Below, in pieces: positions 19,524-31,945 of a DNA stretch of 64,000 bases (its first letter is position 1; every line of letters begins with the position of its first letter). Location of the stretch: positions 41,250,711 through 41,314,710 of the forward strand of contig CM047425.1 in assembly GCA_026168455.1 (NCBI GenBank). The letters are read 5' to 3'. Made by a program: the position numbers and the translations under genes. Source of the stretch: Theocolax elegans. Lineage: Eukaryota > Arthropoda > Insecta > Hymenoptera > Cerocephalidae. The notes below the pieces were generated by a model. It was not told the origin of the DNA. It searched no databases and was given only the letters and a program-made list of their open reading frames with translations.

Positions 19524-20379
19524 CTGCACTAGAAAGAATTATAGAATACTTTTGAATAAATTTTCTAAATTATATCCTTCTTTATAATACTGTTGGAAAT
19601 TAGGAACAGCAATATTTATCAAAAATACTTGCAATCCTAGAAATGAATTAAAATTTAAAAAATAATTAAAAATTAATTTTTATTAACATTAGAAAATAAT
19701 TAATAATAATTTAAATTTAATTAATTTATAACCAATTATATTATTATAATATTTAGACGTAGGAGTATGAAGAACTGCACACCATTATACATAATCTTTT
19801 TAGATAATCTTATATATACTTCACTTATTTGTCGCGTCCCGACGAAAATTATATTATTATTCTTCGTAAAAAGTACTGCGTAGTATAGAATAAAATTAGG
19901 GCATAAGAGACAAACGGAATACAGTTGATACAGAACGATTCTAAGAAAATGCAGTAATAAAAAGCCTAATTTACACAGCTAAGGGACAGAGTAATTTACG
20001 AACATTTTAAATGAAAAAGAGATCGATACGAAGAGTTTAAAATATTATTTAAGGGGATGTCGAAGCTATAGCCTCTGTCGATAGCCGCTCGATTTCGAGA
20101 CTTCGAATGGCGCTGTAGTCAGATGTCGATTTCTACGATAAACGTACTCAAAACATAAATTATAAATTTTACAGCTACATAGAGCTGTTGAAAGATACTT
20201 CCCCACCCCCCCCCCCAGCTATTATTAAAATTAAGGTAATTGTAATATTACTCTTGGCAGCAAACGTTTATTTTTTAAAAGAAATGTGTAATACGTCTCG
20301 TATTCAGTGAGTCTATATCTGCCCTAATGCTATACGCAGCTCCGACATCCCTTAAAAGCCAATACACACATAAGCGATA

Positions 20380-20990
20380 CCGAAATCAGAACTAAAGTGT
20401 TGCGCAAGAGGTTCTGTATGTTGCAGTATAATATCGATACTCGGAGAAGAGCCGTTGATGAGCGATATGGACTAAAAACGCGAGCATTAGAAGGAAGCAA
20501 TAATTTAAGTAGCCAAGACAATCAAGCTGTTTTTTAGATAATGTCGCAGTGATGAAGGGGGGGTACCAAATTCTACTTATTAATTACGAAGTGATACAGA
20601 AAATGCATGGGATTCGATCATTTTATGATCACGCACGTCTAACGGTCCAGTAGGGTGTGAGCACAAAAAAATCAAAAACTTAAATTATACAAATTCCATT
20701 TAAGTAAAGCGTAAGACAAGGAAACATGCATAGATTTTTAAGATATATAAAGAGGACCTAGGATGGACACAGCTACTCCTAGTTTTTCGTCTAAAGCTTC
20801 CGTGAGGCGAAGTTCTGCTAGTCAATTATTTCATTTTTACCAGAAGAGAAGCTCTGCTACTCGGACTTTAAAAAAATATACGTTCAAAGTTGAGAGAGAT
20901 CTTGTCTTCGGGAAGCGAGATGCATCGCTTGTATCTATGAGCCTTACGAGCCTTAATCAAAGACATCACCAAGCAACACTTGTGGCCGCT
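20380..20990 (+). repeat. Interspersed repeat inside unit copy 1
   Basis: This segment aligns in inverted orientation with 10,980-11,640. It includes a 105-codon frame (20,763-21,080) that is not preserved in the diverged copy, so coding function is doubtful. Confidence 0.65.
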
Positions 20991-21069
20991 ACTTATGTTC
21001 GAGGCACATTGCAAATGTTTTTCAGAATACAGAAAAAAATTTTTAGGTACTGGAATCTATTTGCTCAAA

Positions 21070-22085
21070 AGTTATTCTAACCTCAAAAAGTGAATTTTTC
21101 CAAATTTTTTTCAACACCAGCTGGGTTTACCGCTATTTAACTCAAAATCTATCAACTTTAACTAGAGAACATTATATGTAACATTCGTTGTTAAATATGT
21201 CTAGAATTTATCCTTCTGGGTTAGAATTTCTAATCTCAAGGTCAATGTTACAAAAAGCACATATCAATATTCAACTTCAGGAAAGCGAAAGTGCGCTACA
21301 ATTGATTCTTTTATCCAAAAGTCTTAAAAAAGACTAAAGCAATACCTTTCAAATGGTCTGTAGCATTTTTATGGCCTTCAATTCTGTAAAAAGTTATGAT
21401 AATTTGAAGAAAGACCAAAAATTCACAAAAATTAACATAGTAATTCTCATTTAAATTTGATATTCTTATTCTTTTGATGTGAGCTATTCTGATATTGGAA
21501 ACTCTTTCTTCTTATGTCTTTTGGCCTTGAATTCTCTTCTCTAATACAACTTTAATCATCTGCAGAATAATTATTCTTTTAAACTCTTTTCAGTCATTCC
21601 AACTGAACATGAAAAAAAGCCGTACTTGGTTCATCAGATGTACGTATCATATTAGCCAATAAATTATCTAAAAAAACCTAATCATAAATTTGATTATTTA
21701 TTGCCAGAAATAAATCAAAATATATTATCATTTTCTCGCTCTTGTTTTACTAGGATTAGCCTTATGTCTCCGGGGAAAGCGAGCAAAGTTATTTTGAAGT
21801 AGAGATTCAGGATATAATGTGGGATTATAAAATAATATTTTTTTACTTGAATTATTCATGCATTATTTATTTAAATTTATTAACACAAATACATAATCTT
21901 TTTTTTTAATGGACATATATAACTATAATTTTTCTAGCTTTTAATAATTATTGTAAATAAAATACGGTTTGTTCAGTAATTAAAATGATTTAATTAAATA
22001 TTAGGTTTGACTTTACGAATATTAAAAAAGCGTATAGATGATTGGAAAGAATATGCATTAAGTACTTACATATATATATATATAT
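21070..22085. other. AT-rich part of unit copy 1
   Basis: No coding frame or known element is recognised. The last 140 bp match 10,750-10,935 in direct orientation, and the segment ends in a TA dinucleotide run whose length differs between the unit copies. Confidence 0.45.
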
Positions 22086-22159
22086 TGTTGCAATGAAATA
22101 AATAATACTTAATGTATTATATTATTCTATATAAGTATATAGAATATTGTATCTTAAAA

Positions 22160-22689
22160 TGTCGCACGTTGTTATTGTTTCGTGCGTTGCCTCTTCAAGG
22201 CCACGAAACACGCGTGCTTATGTCGACGACCGAGGATGTGTGCAAGCATCCGTATATACAATTGTTATTGTGTGTGTGTTGAGTGTTCCCCGAGGTAGGC
22301 GAATCGCCGCGGCATCAGGCCGCGCCTGCAGACCACCGTCGAGGACGACGGAAAACCGGGCCGACTCCACCGGCCAGCAGACGTCGGGGCGCCGACGCAC
22401 ACCAGGGCCTATGGACAAACCAGCCCGGTAAGTACCCGTGGTCGGTATACATTAGAGTGTGTTGAGTGTGTGTGCACGTATGTTTGTTCGGTAGCACACC
22501 GGTGCTACCGAGAACGAATAGGTATTGCGCGGGGCGAGCACGAGGGCAGCCCCTGCTTACCGCGTATATACCACGCGACTGGGAGAACGCCCCGTTATTT
22601 ATTGTCGGGCAACTCCGTGTAATATTTCGGAATAAATACTTATTTATTTATTTTAGTATAACGGTCGCGTTATTATTTTAATTATAAAC
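22160..22689 (+). repeat. Solo-LTR-like CpG-rich segment in unit copy 1
   Basis: It resembles the LTR at 7,760-8,782 in layout: the exact 12-mer TCGCCGCGGCAT (22,304; 8,181 in that LTR), then a GC-rich stretch with CAGGGC, then CCCG|GTAAGT at 22,428 (CCCG|GTGAGT at 8,290). An AATAAA lies near 22,631. A strong hairpin CGGTAGCAC...GTGCTACCG occupies 22,489-22,510. No internal retrotransposon sequence flanks it, so it would be a solo or fragmentary LTR of a related family. Its exact ends are uncertain. Confidence 0.5.
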
Positions 22690-22921
22690 TAGCCAAAAAC
22701 GCTCGCTTCGCTCGCGATTAAAACAAGGTTTCCGACACAATATTGACAAAAATACAATATCGAAAGAAAATGTAATAGAAGAATCTCAAAATTATAAAGA
22801 AGAATTAAAAACAAAGATACTGTAAAAATAAGTATTGACAGAAAACAATAACAAGAAATTGTCAACAAAAATTATATTGAAGACAAAAATATTAATATAT
22901 TAAAACAAGGTATTAAAATAA

Positions 22922-25900
22922 AAAATATCCAGGAAAACCCGTAATTAGTCGAGTCTTTCTGAAATATTTCAGCAATTCCCAAAATTTCTAGAAAATCCCG
23001 TAACTTGTAGCGTCATCCCGAAATACATCATAAATTCCGGAAATATACTGGAAATTCCACAATTAGTGGAGACATTTCGAAATACCTCAGAAGTTCCCGA
23101 AATAACCAGGAAATCCCTTAATTTGTAGAGTTATCCAAAAATACCACATAAATTCCCGAAATATCCAGGAAATACCATAATTAGTGGAGTTTTTTTTGAA
23201 ATACCTCAGCAATTACCGAAAGATCCAGGAAATTCCGTAATTAGTATACTCATCCCGAATTTCCTCAGAAATTCCCAAAATATCCAGGAAATCCCGTAAT
23301 TAGTAGCGTCATCACGAAATAAATCAGAAATTTCTAAAATATCCAGGAAATACCACAATTAGTGGAGACATTTCGAAATACCTCAGAAATTCTCGAAATA
23401 TCCAGGAAATCCCTTAATTTGTAGAGTTATCCAGAAATTCCTCAGAAATTCCCGAGATATCCAGGAAATCCCGTAATTAGTCGAGTCTTTCTGAAATATT
23501 TCAAAAATTTCCGAATTATACAGGAAATTCCGTAATTAGAAGATTCATCCCGAATTTCCACAGAAATTCGCGTAATATCCAGGAAATCCCGTAATTGGTA
23601 GAATCATCCCGAAATACCTCGGAATTCCCAAAAGATCCAGGAAATCCCGTATTTGGTAGAGTCATCACGAATTTCCTCAGATGTTCCCGAAATATCCAGG
23701 AATACCCGTAATTGGTAGATTCATCCCGAATTTCCTCAGATATTCCCGAAATATCCAGGAAATACCATAATTAGTGGAGTCTTTCTGAAATATTTCAGAA
23801 ATTCCCGAAATACACTGGAAATCCCGTAATTAGTAGAGTTATCCAGAAATACCTCAGAAATTCCCCAAATATCCAGGAAATTCCGTTATTATTGGTGTTA
23901 TCCCGAATTTCCTCAGAAATTCCCGAATGATCCAGGAAATCCCGTAATTGGTAGAGTCATCACGAATTTCCTCAGATATTCCCGAAATATCAAGGAAATC
24001 CCGTAATTAGTAGCGTCATTCGGAAATATCTCAGAAATTCCCGAAATACACTGGAAATCACGTAATTAGTAGAGTTATCCAGAAATACCTCAGAAATTCC
24101 CCAAATATCCAGGAAATCCCTTAATTTGTAGAGTTATCCAAAAATACCACAGAAATTCCCGAAATATCCAGGAAATCCCGTAATTAGTAGCGTCAACCCG
24201 AACTAATCAGAAATTTCCGAAATATCCAGGAAATACCACAATTAGTGGAGACATTACGCAATACCTCAGAAATTCCCGAAATATACAGGAAATCCCGTAA
24301 TTAGTAGCGTCATCCCGAAATAAATCAGAAATTCCCGAAATATCCAGGAAATACCATAATTAGTGGAGTTTTTTTTTAAATATCTCAGCAATTACCGAAA
24401 GATCCAGGAAATTCCGTAATTAGTATACTCATCCCGAATTTCCTCAGAAATTCCCAAAATATCCAGGAAATCCCGTAATTAGTAGCGTCATCACGAAATA
24501 AATCAGAAATTTCTAAAATATCCAGGAAATACCACAATTAGTGGAGACATTTCGAAATACCTCAGAAATTCTCGAAATATCCAGGAAATCCCTTAATTTG
24601 TAAAGTTATCCAGAAATTCCTCAGAAATTCCCGAGATATCCAGGAAATCCCGTAATTAGTCGAGTCTTTCTGAAATATTTCAAAAATTTCCGAATTATAC
24701 AGGAAATTCCGTAATTAGAAGATTCATCCCGAATTTCCACAGAAATTCGCGTAATATCCAGGAAATCCCGTAATTGGTAGAATCATCCCGAAATAACTCG
24801 GAATTCCCAAAAGATCCAGGAAATCCCGTATTTGGTAGAGTCATCACGAATTTCCTCAGATATTCCCGAAATATCCAGGAAATACCATAATTAGTGGAGT
24901 CTTTCTGAAATATTTCAGAAATTCCCGAAATATCCAGGAAATCCCTTATTTAGTAGAGTTAACCAGAAATACCTCAGAAATTCCCGAAATATCCAGGAAA
25001 TTCCGTTATTATTGGTGTTATCCCGAATTTCCTCAGAAATTCCCGAAAGATCCAGGAAATCCCGTAATTGGTAGAGTCATCACGAATTTCCTCAGATATT
25101 CCCGAAATATCAAGGAAATCCCGTAATTAGTAGCGTCATTTCGAAATACCTCAGAAATTCCCCAAATATCCAGGAAATCCCTTAATTTGTAGAGTTATCC
25201 AAAAATACCACATAAATTCCCGAAATATCCAGGAAATACCATAATTAGTGGAGTTTTTTTTGAAATACCTCAGCAATTACCGAAAGATCCAGGAAATTCC
25301 GTAATTAGTATACTCATCCCGAATTTCCTCAGAAATTCCCAAAATATCCAGGAAATCCCGTAATTAGTAGCGTCATCACGAAATAAATCAGAAATTTCTA
25401 AAATATCCAGGAAATACCACAATTAGTGGAGACATTTCGAAATACCTCAGAAATTCTCGAAATATCCAGGAAATCCCTTAATTTGTAGAGTTATCCAGAA
25501 ATTCCTCAGAAATTCCCGAGATATCCAGGAAATCCCGTAATTAGTCGAGTCTTTCTGAAATATTTCAAAAATTTCCGAATTATACAGGAAATTCCGTAAT
25601 TAGAAGATTCATCCCGAATTTCCACAGAAATTCGCGTAATATCCAGGAAATCCCGTAATTGGTAGAATCATCCCGAAATACCTCGGAATTCCCAAAAGAT
25701 CCAGGAAATCCCGTATTTGGTAGAGTCATCACGAATTTCCTCAGATGTTCCCGAAATATCCAGGAATACCCGTAATTGGTAGATTCATCCCGAATTTCCT
25801 CAGATATTCCCGAAATATCCAGGAAATACCATAATTAGTGGAGTCTTTCTGAAATATTTCAGAAATTCCCGAAATACACTGGAAATCCCGTAATTAGTAG

Positions 25901-27466
25901 AGTTATCCAGAAATACCTCAGAAATTCCCCAAATATCCAGGAAATTCCGTTATTATTGGTGTTATCCCGAATTTCCTCAGAAATTCCCGAATGATCCAGG
26001 AAATCCCGTAATTGGTAGAGTCATCACGAATTTCCTCAGATATTCCCGAAATATCAAGGAAATCCCGTAATTAGTAGCGTCATTCGGAAATATCTCAGAA
26101 ATTCCCGAAATACACTGGAAATCACGTAATTAGTAGAGTTATCCAGAAATACCTCAGAAATTCCCCAAATATCCAGGAAATCCCTTAATTTGTAGAGTTA
26201 TCCAAAAATACCACAGAAATTCCCGAAATATCCAGGAAATCCCGTAATTAGTAGCGTCAACCCGAACTAATCAGAAATTTCCGAAATATCCAGGAAATAC
26301 CACAATTAGTGGAGACATTACGCAATACCTCAGAAATTCCCGAAATATACAGGAAATCCCGTAATTAGTAGCGTCATCCCGAAATAAATCAGAAATTCCC
26401 GAAATATCCAGGAAATACCATAATTAGTGGAGTTTTTTTTTAAATATCTCAGCAATTACCGAAAGATCCAGGAAATTCCGTAATTAGTATACTCATCCCG
26501 AATTTCCTCAGAAATTCCCAAAATATCCAGGAAATCCCGTAATTAGTAGCGTCATCACGAAATAAATCAGAAATTTCTAAAATATCCAGGAAATACCACA
26601 ATTAGTGGAGACATTTCGAAATACCTCAGAAATTCTCGAAATATCCAGGAAATCCCTTAATTTGTAAAGTTATCCAGAAATTCCTCAGAAATTCCCGAGA
26701 TATCCAGGAAATCCCGTAATTAGTCGAGTCTTTCTGAAATATTTCAAAAATTTCCGAATTATACAGGAAATTCCGTAATTAGAAGATTCATCCCGAATTT
26801 CCACAGAAATTCGCGTAATATCCAGGAAATCCCGTAATTGGTAGAATCATCCCGAAATAACTCGGAATTCCCAAAAGATCCAGGAAATCCCGTATTTGGT
26901 AGAGTCATCACGAATTTCCTCAGATATTCCCGAAATATCCAGGAAATACCATAATTAGTGGAGTCTTTCTGAAATATTTCAGAAATTCCCGAAATATCCA
27001 GGAAATCCCTTATTTAGTAGAGTTAACCAGAAATACCTCAGAAATTCCCGAAATATCCAGGAAATTCCGTTATTATTGGTGTTATCCCGAATTTCCTCAG
27101 AAATTCCCGAAAGATCCAGGAAATCCCGTAATTGGTAGAGTCATCACGAATTTCCTCAGATATTCCCGAAATATCAAGGAAATCCCGTAATTAGTAGCGT
27201 CATTCGGAAATATCTCAGAAAATCCCGAAATACACTGGAAATCACGTAATTAGTAGAGTTATCCAGAAATACCTCAGAAATTCCCCAAATATCCAGGAAA
27301 TCCCTTAATTTGTAGAGTTATCCAAAAATACCACAGAAATTCCCGAAATATCCAGGAAATCCCGTAATTAGTAGCGTCATCCCGAACTAATCAGAAATTC
27401 CGAAATATCCAGGAAATACCACAATTAGTGGAGACATTACGCAATACCTCAGAAATTCCCGAAATA
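22922..27466. repeat. 59 bp satellite array A1
   Basis: This is a head-to-tail array of a ~59 bp monomer (core CCCGAAATATCCAGGAAATC, then CCGTAATTAGTAGMGTCATC, then CCGAAATACCTCAGAAATT). Variant monomers recur in fixed order, giving a higher-order repeat of 2,059 bp made of 1,179 + 880 bp. The marker GGAGTTTTTTTT occurs at about 23,190, 24,369, 25,249 and 26,428. The array ends abruptly inside a monomer at 27,466. Confidence 0.97.
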
Positions 27467-28419
27467 CTAAATCCACGTAATTTTTAGTTCGAGAAACTAC
27501 CATTAGGTGTTGCATGAAAAACATGTCTATATAAAATGCCAATCCCAAAGTGAAGTAACAACCTGTAAGCTATGCATAAGAGACCGACTATAGGGTGGTT
27601 GGTGGGAGAGAGCGGATGGTACATTTATTAATTTTACAATCAGGATATGCCCGATGTCCCTGATTGTACATATTTACCTGGATTTAGTGCAGATAGACAC
27701 TCCGTTAAATTTATTATTAAAGGATTAAGAAAAATTATAAAGTAATTGTCACATTTGAACTTAAAAGTTTAGCAGAAAACAATAATAATCAAGAAAACAC
27801 CATTCACCAAATAAGGTAATTACGTAGAATGACTTGTATATATATGCAAAAAAAATTGCAGGTTGTAGAGTACAACCAGAAAACGTACAATACTAGCTAT
27901 TGCCTCCAATCTGCACTACATATCTGTTAAAATAATTAATAAATTATTAATAAATTAATTACAACTGGATAACTCGATCGATAAATTTTTACACCTGCAC
28001 TCTATTACATTAAATACTGATTTATTTTTTATATTTACATTAAATATTGCATATTGCAGGAAGGATCCGTCGTCTGCAATCACTTACTTTGTTATGATGT
28101 TCTGAGTGTATCAAGCATTGACTCTTGAAACAAAATTCTAAGGCATGAGTCTGTTAATTAATATTAACATACATATGTATATACGTATGTATATACTTAA
28201 CATACATTATGTATAAAATGTTTAAAAATATTTACATTTTGTAAGAAATGCAATGATAGCTTTAAACAATAATAAAAAATTAAACCTAACTGTGGTCAAT
28301 GTTTGAATATTAAATAGAGAAAAATTGCACAAGGGGATAAGCCATTACTCGATTAGAAACAGTAATGTTTGTCGTTAGTAGTAGGAAGAAAATAAACAAA
28401 ATACCATGAATCTTTGAAG

Positions 28420-28546
28420 TCATACATCAATTCTTAAATGCATGTCATTATCATCTATGTTAACTTCAACATCACTGAGCTGATCGATTAAGGGTACTAT
28501 TAATGGGTACGATAGCGATGGTGCTCCATTGCTATATGAAGCTTGC
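28420..28546 (-). CDS. Exon-like segment in unit copy 2
   Basis: Identical by eye to 19,397-19,523, including the acceptor site and the stop. Preservation here reflects the recent duplication and is not evidence of selection. Confidence 0.35.
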
Positions 28547-29403
28547 CTGCACTAGAAAGAATTATAGAATACTTTTGAATAAATTTTCTAAATTATATCC
28601 TTCTTTATAATACTGTTGGAAATTAGGAACAGCAATATTTATCAAAAATACTTGCAATCCTAGAAATGAATTAAAATTTAAAAAATAATTAAAAATTAAT
28701 TTTTATTAACATTAGAAAATAATTAATAATAATTTAAATTTAATTAATTTATAACCAATTATATTATTATAATATTTAGACGTAGGAGTATGAAGAACTG
28801 CACACCATTATACATAATCTTTTTAGATAATCTTATATATACTTCACTTATTTGTCGCGTCCCGACGAAAATTATATTATTATTCTTCGTAAAAAGTACT
28901 GCGTAGTATAGAATAAAATTAGGGCATAAGAGACAAACGGAATACAGTTGATACAGAACGATTCTAAGAAAATGCAGTAATAAAAAGCCTAATTTACACA
29001 GCTAAGGGACAGAGTAATTTACGAACATTTTAAATGAAAAAGAGATCGATACGAAGAGTTTAAAATATTATTTAAGGGGATGTCGAAGCTATAGCCTCTG
29101 TCGATAGCCGCTCGATTTCGAGACTTCGAATGGCGCTGTAGTCAGATGTCGATTTCTACGATAAACGTACTCAAAACATAAATTATAAATTTTACAGCTA
29201 CATAGAGCTGTTGAAAGATACTTCCCCACCCCCCCCCCCCAGCTATTATTAAAATTAAGGTAATTGTAATATTACTCTTGGCAGCAAACGTTTATTTTTT
29301 AAAAGAAATGTGTAATACGTCTCGTATTCAGTGAGTCTATATCTGCCCTAATGCTATACGCAGCTCCGACATCCCTTAAAAGCCAATACACACATAAGCG
29401 ATA

Positions 29404-30014
29404 CCGAAATCAGAACTAAAGTGTTGCGCAAGAGGTTCTGTATGTTGCAGTATAATATCGATACTCGGAGAAGAGCCGTTGATGAGCGATATGGACTAAA
29501 AACGCGAGCATTAGAAGGAAGCAATAATTTAAGTAGCCAAGACAATCAAGCTGTTTTTTAGATAATGTCGCAGTGATGAAGGGGGGGTACCAAATTCTAC
29601 TTATTAATTACGAAGTGATACAGAAAATGCATGGGATTCGATCATTTTATGATCACGCACGTCTAACGGTCCAGTAGGGTGTGAGCACAAAAAAATCAAA
29701 AACTTAAATTATACAAATTCCATTTAAGTAAAGCGTAAGACAAGGAAACATGCATAGATTTTTAAGATATATAAAGAGGACCTAGGATGGACACAGCTAC
29801 TCCTAGTTTTTCGTCTAAAGCTTCCGTGAGGCGAAGTTCTGCTAGTCAATTATTTCATTTTTACCAGAAGAGAAGCTCTGCTACTCGGACTTTAAAAAAA
29901 TATACGTTCAAAGTTGAGAGAGATCTTGTCTTCGGGAAGCGAGATGCATCGCTTGTATCTATGAGCCTTACGAGCCTTAATCAAAGACATCACCAAGCAA
30001 CACTTGTGGCCGCT
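29404..30014 (+). repeat. Interspersed repeat inside unit copy 2
   Basis: Copy of 20,380-20,990, related in inverted orientation to 10,980-11,640. Confidence 0.65.
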
Positions 30015-31183
30015 ACTTATGTTCGAGGCACATTGCAAATGTTTTTCAGAATACAGAAAAAAATTTTTAGGTACTGGAATCTATTTGCTCAAAAGTTATT
30101 CTAACCTCAAAAAGTGAATTTTTCCAAATTTTTTTCAACACCAGCTGGGTTTACCGCTATTTAACTCAAAATCTATCAACTTTAACTAGAGAACATTATA
30201 TGTAACATTCGTTGTTAAATATGTCTAGAATTTATCCTTCTGGGTTAGAATTTCTAATCTCAAGGTCAATGTTACAAAAAGCACATATCAATATTCAACT
30301 TCAGGAAAGCGAAAGTGCGCTACAATTGATTCTTTTATCCAAAAGTCTTAAAAAAGACTAAAGCAATACCTTTCAAATGGTCTGTAGCATTTTTATGGCC
30401 TTCAATTCTGTAAAAAGTTACGATAATTTGAAGAAAGACCAAAAATTCACAAAAATTAACATAGTAATTCTCATTTAAATTTGATATTCTTATTCTTTTG
30501 ATGTGAGCTATTCTGATATTGGAAACTCTTTCTTCTTATGTCTTTTGGCCTTGAATTCTCTTCTCTAATACAACTTTAATCATCTGCAGATAATTATTCT
30601 TTTAAACTCTTTTCAGTCATTCCAACTGAACATGAAAAAAAGCCGTACTTGGTTCATCAGATGTACGTATCATATTAGCCAATAAATTATCTAAAAAAAC
30701 CTAATCATAAATTTGATTATTTATTGCCAGAAATAAATCAAAATATATTATCATTTTCTCGCTCTTGTTTTACTAGGATTAGCCTTATGTCTCCGGGGAA
30801 AGCGAGCAAAGTTATTTTGAAGTAGAGATTCAGGATATAATGTGGGATTATAAAATAATATTTTTTTACTTGAATTATTCATGCATTATTTATTTAAATT
30901 TATTAACACAAATACATAATCTTTTTTTTTAATGGACATATATAACTATAATTTTTCTAGCTTTTAATAATTATTGTAAATAAAATACGGTTTGTTCAGT
31001 AATTAAATGATTTAATTAAATATTAGGTTTGACTTTACGAATATTAAAAAAGCGTATAGATGATTGGAAAGAATATGCATTAAGTACTTACATATATATA
31101 TATATATATTGTTGCAATGAAATAAATAATACTTAATGTATTATATTATTCTATATAAGTATATAGAATATTGTATCTTAAAA

Positions 31184-31713
31184 TGTCGCACGTTGTTATT
31201 GTTTCGTGCGTTGCCTCTTCAAGGCCACGAAACACGCGTGCTTATGTCGACGACCGAGGATGTGTGCAAGCATCCGTATATACAATTGTTATTGTGTGTG
31301 TGTTGAGTGTTCCCCGAGGTAGGCGAATCGCCGCGGCATCAGGCCGCGCCTGCAGACCACCGTCGAGGACGACGGAAAACCGGGCCGACTCCACCGGCCA
31401 GCAGACGTCGGGGCGCCGACGCACACCAGGGCCTATGGACAAACCAGCCCGGTAAGTACCCGTGGTCGGTATACATTAGAGTGTGTTGAGTGTGTGTGCA
31501 CGTATGTTTGTTCGGTAGCACACCGGTGCTACCGAGAACGAATAGGTATTGCGCGGGGCGAGCACGAGGGCAGCCCCTGCTTACCGCGTATATACCACGC
31601 GACTGGGAGAACGCCCCGTTATTTATTGTCGGGCAACTCCGTGTAATATTTCGGAATAAATACTTATTTATTTATTTTAGTATAACGGTCGCGTTATTAT
31701 TTTAATTATAAAC
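31184..31713 (+). repeat. Solo-LTR-like segment in unit copy 2
   Basis: Near-identical copy of 22,160-22,689 with the same hairpin, donor-like site and AATAAA. Confidence 0.5.
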
Positions 31714-31945
31714 TAGCCAAAAACGCTCGCTTCGCTCGCGATTAAAACAAGGTTTCCGACACAATATTGACAAAAATACAATATCGAAAGAAAATGTAAT
31801 AGAAGAATCTCAAAATTATAAAGAAGAATTAAAAACAAAGATACTGTAAAAATAAGTATTGACAGAAAACAATAACAAGAAATTGTCAACAAAAATTATA
31901 TTGAAGACAAAAATATTAATATATTAAAACAAGGTATTAAAATAA

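Larger units (their letters stand above)
18445..27466. repeat. 9.02 kb tandem unit, copy 1
   Basis: From CTAAATCCACG at 18,445 the sequence is repeated almost base for base from 27,467 (period 9,022) and from 36,492 (period 9,025). Each unit has about 4.5 kb of non-satellite DNA followed by 59 bp satellite. Differences seen between copies are mostly in homopolymer and TA-repeat lengths (for example the C-run near 20,210: 11, 12 and 12 C after the A) and single-base indels. The left edge joins unrelated sequence (TTCGCACTAAATCC), while copies 2 and 3 join satellite (CGAAATACTAAATCC). Confidence 0.95.

Noticed and set aside
20763..21080. 105-codon ORF present in all three unit copies
   Set aside because: Identity among copies reflects recent duplication. 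The diverged copy at 10,980-11,640 does not keep the frame, and no domain is visible.
22147..22681. Overlapping ORFs in the CpG-rich segment of each unit
   Set aside because: A one-base deletion in copy 3 changes the frames without other consequence, and the segment looks like an LTR.
22695..22715. GCTCGC direct repeat (CGCTCGCTTCGCTCGCG) as a Helitron end
   Set aside because: It is mainly a direct repeat and not a proper hairpin, with no CTRR end next to it.
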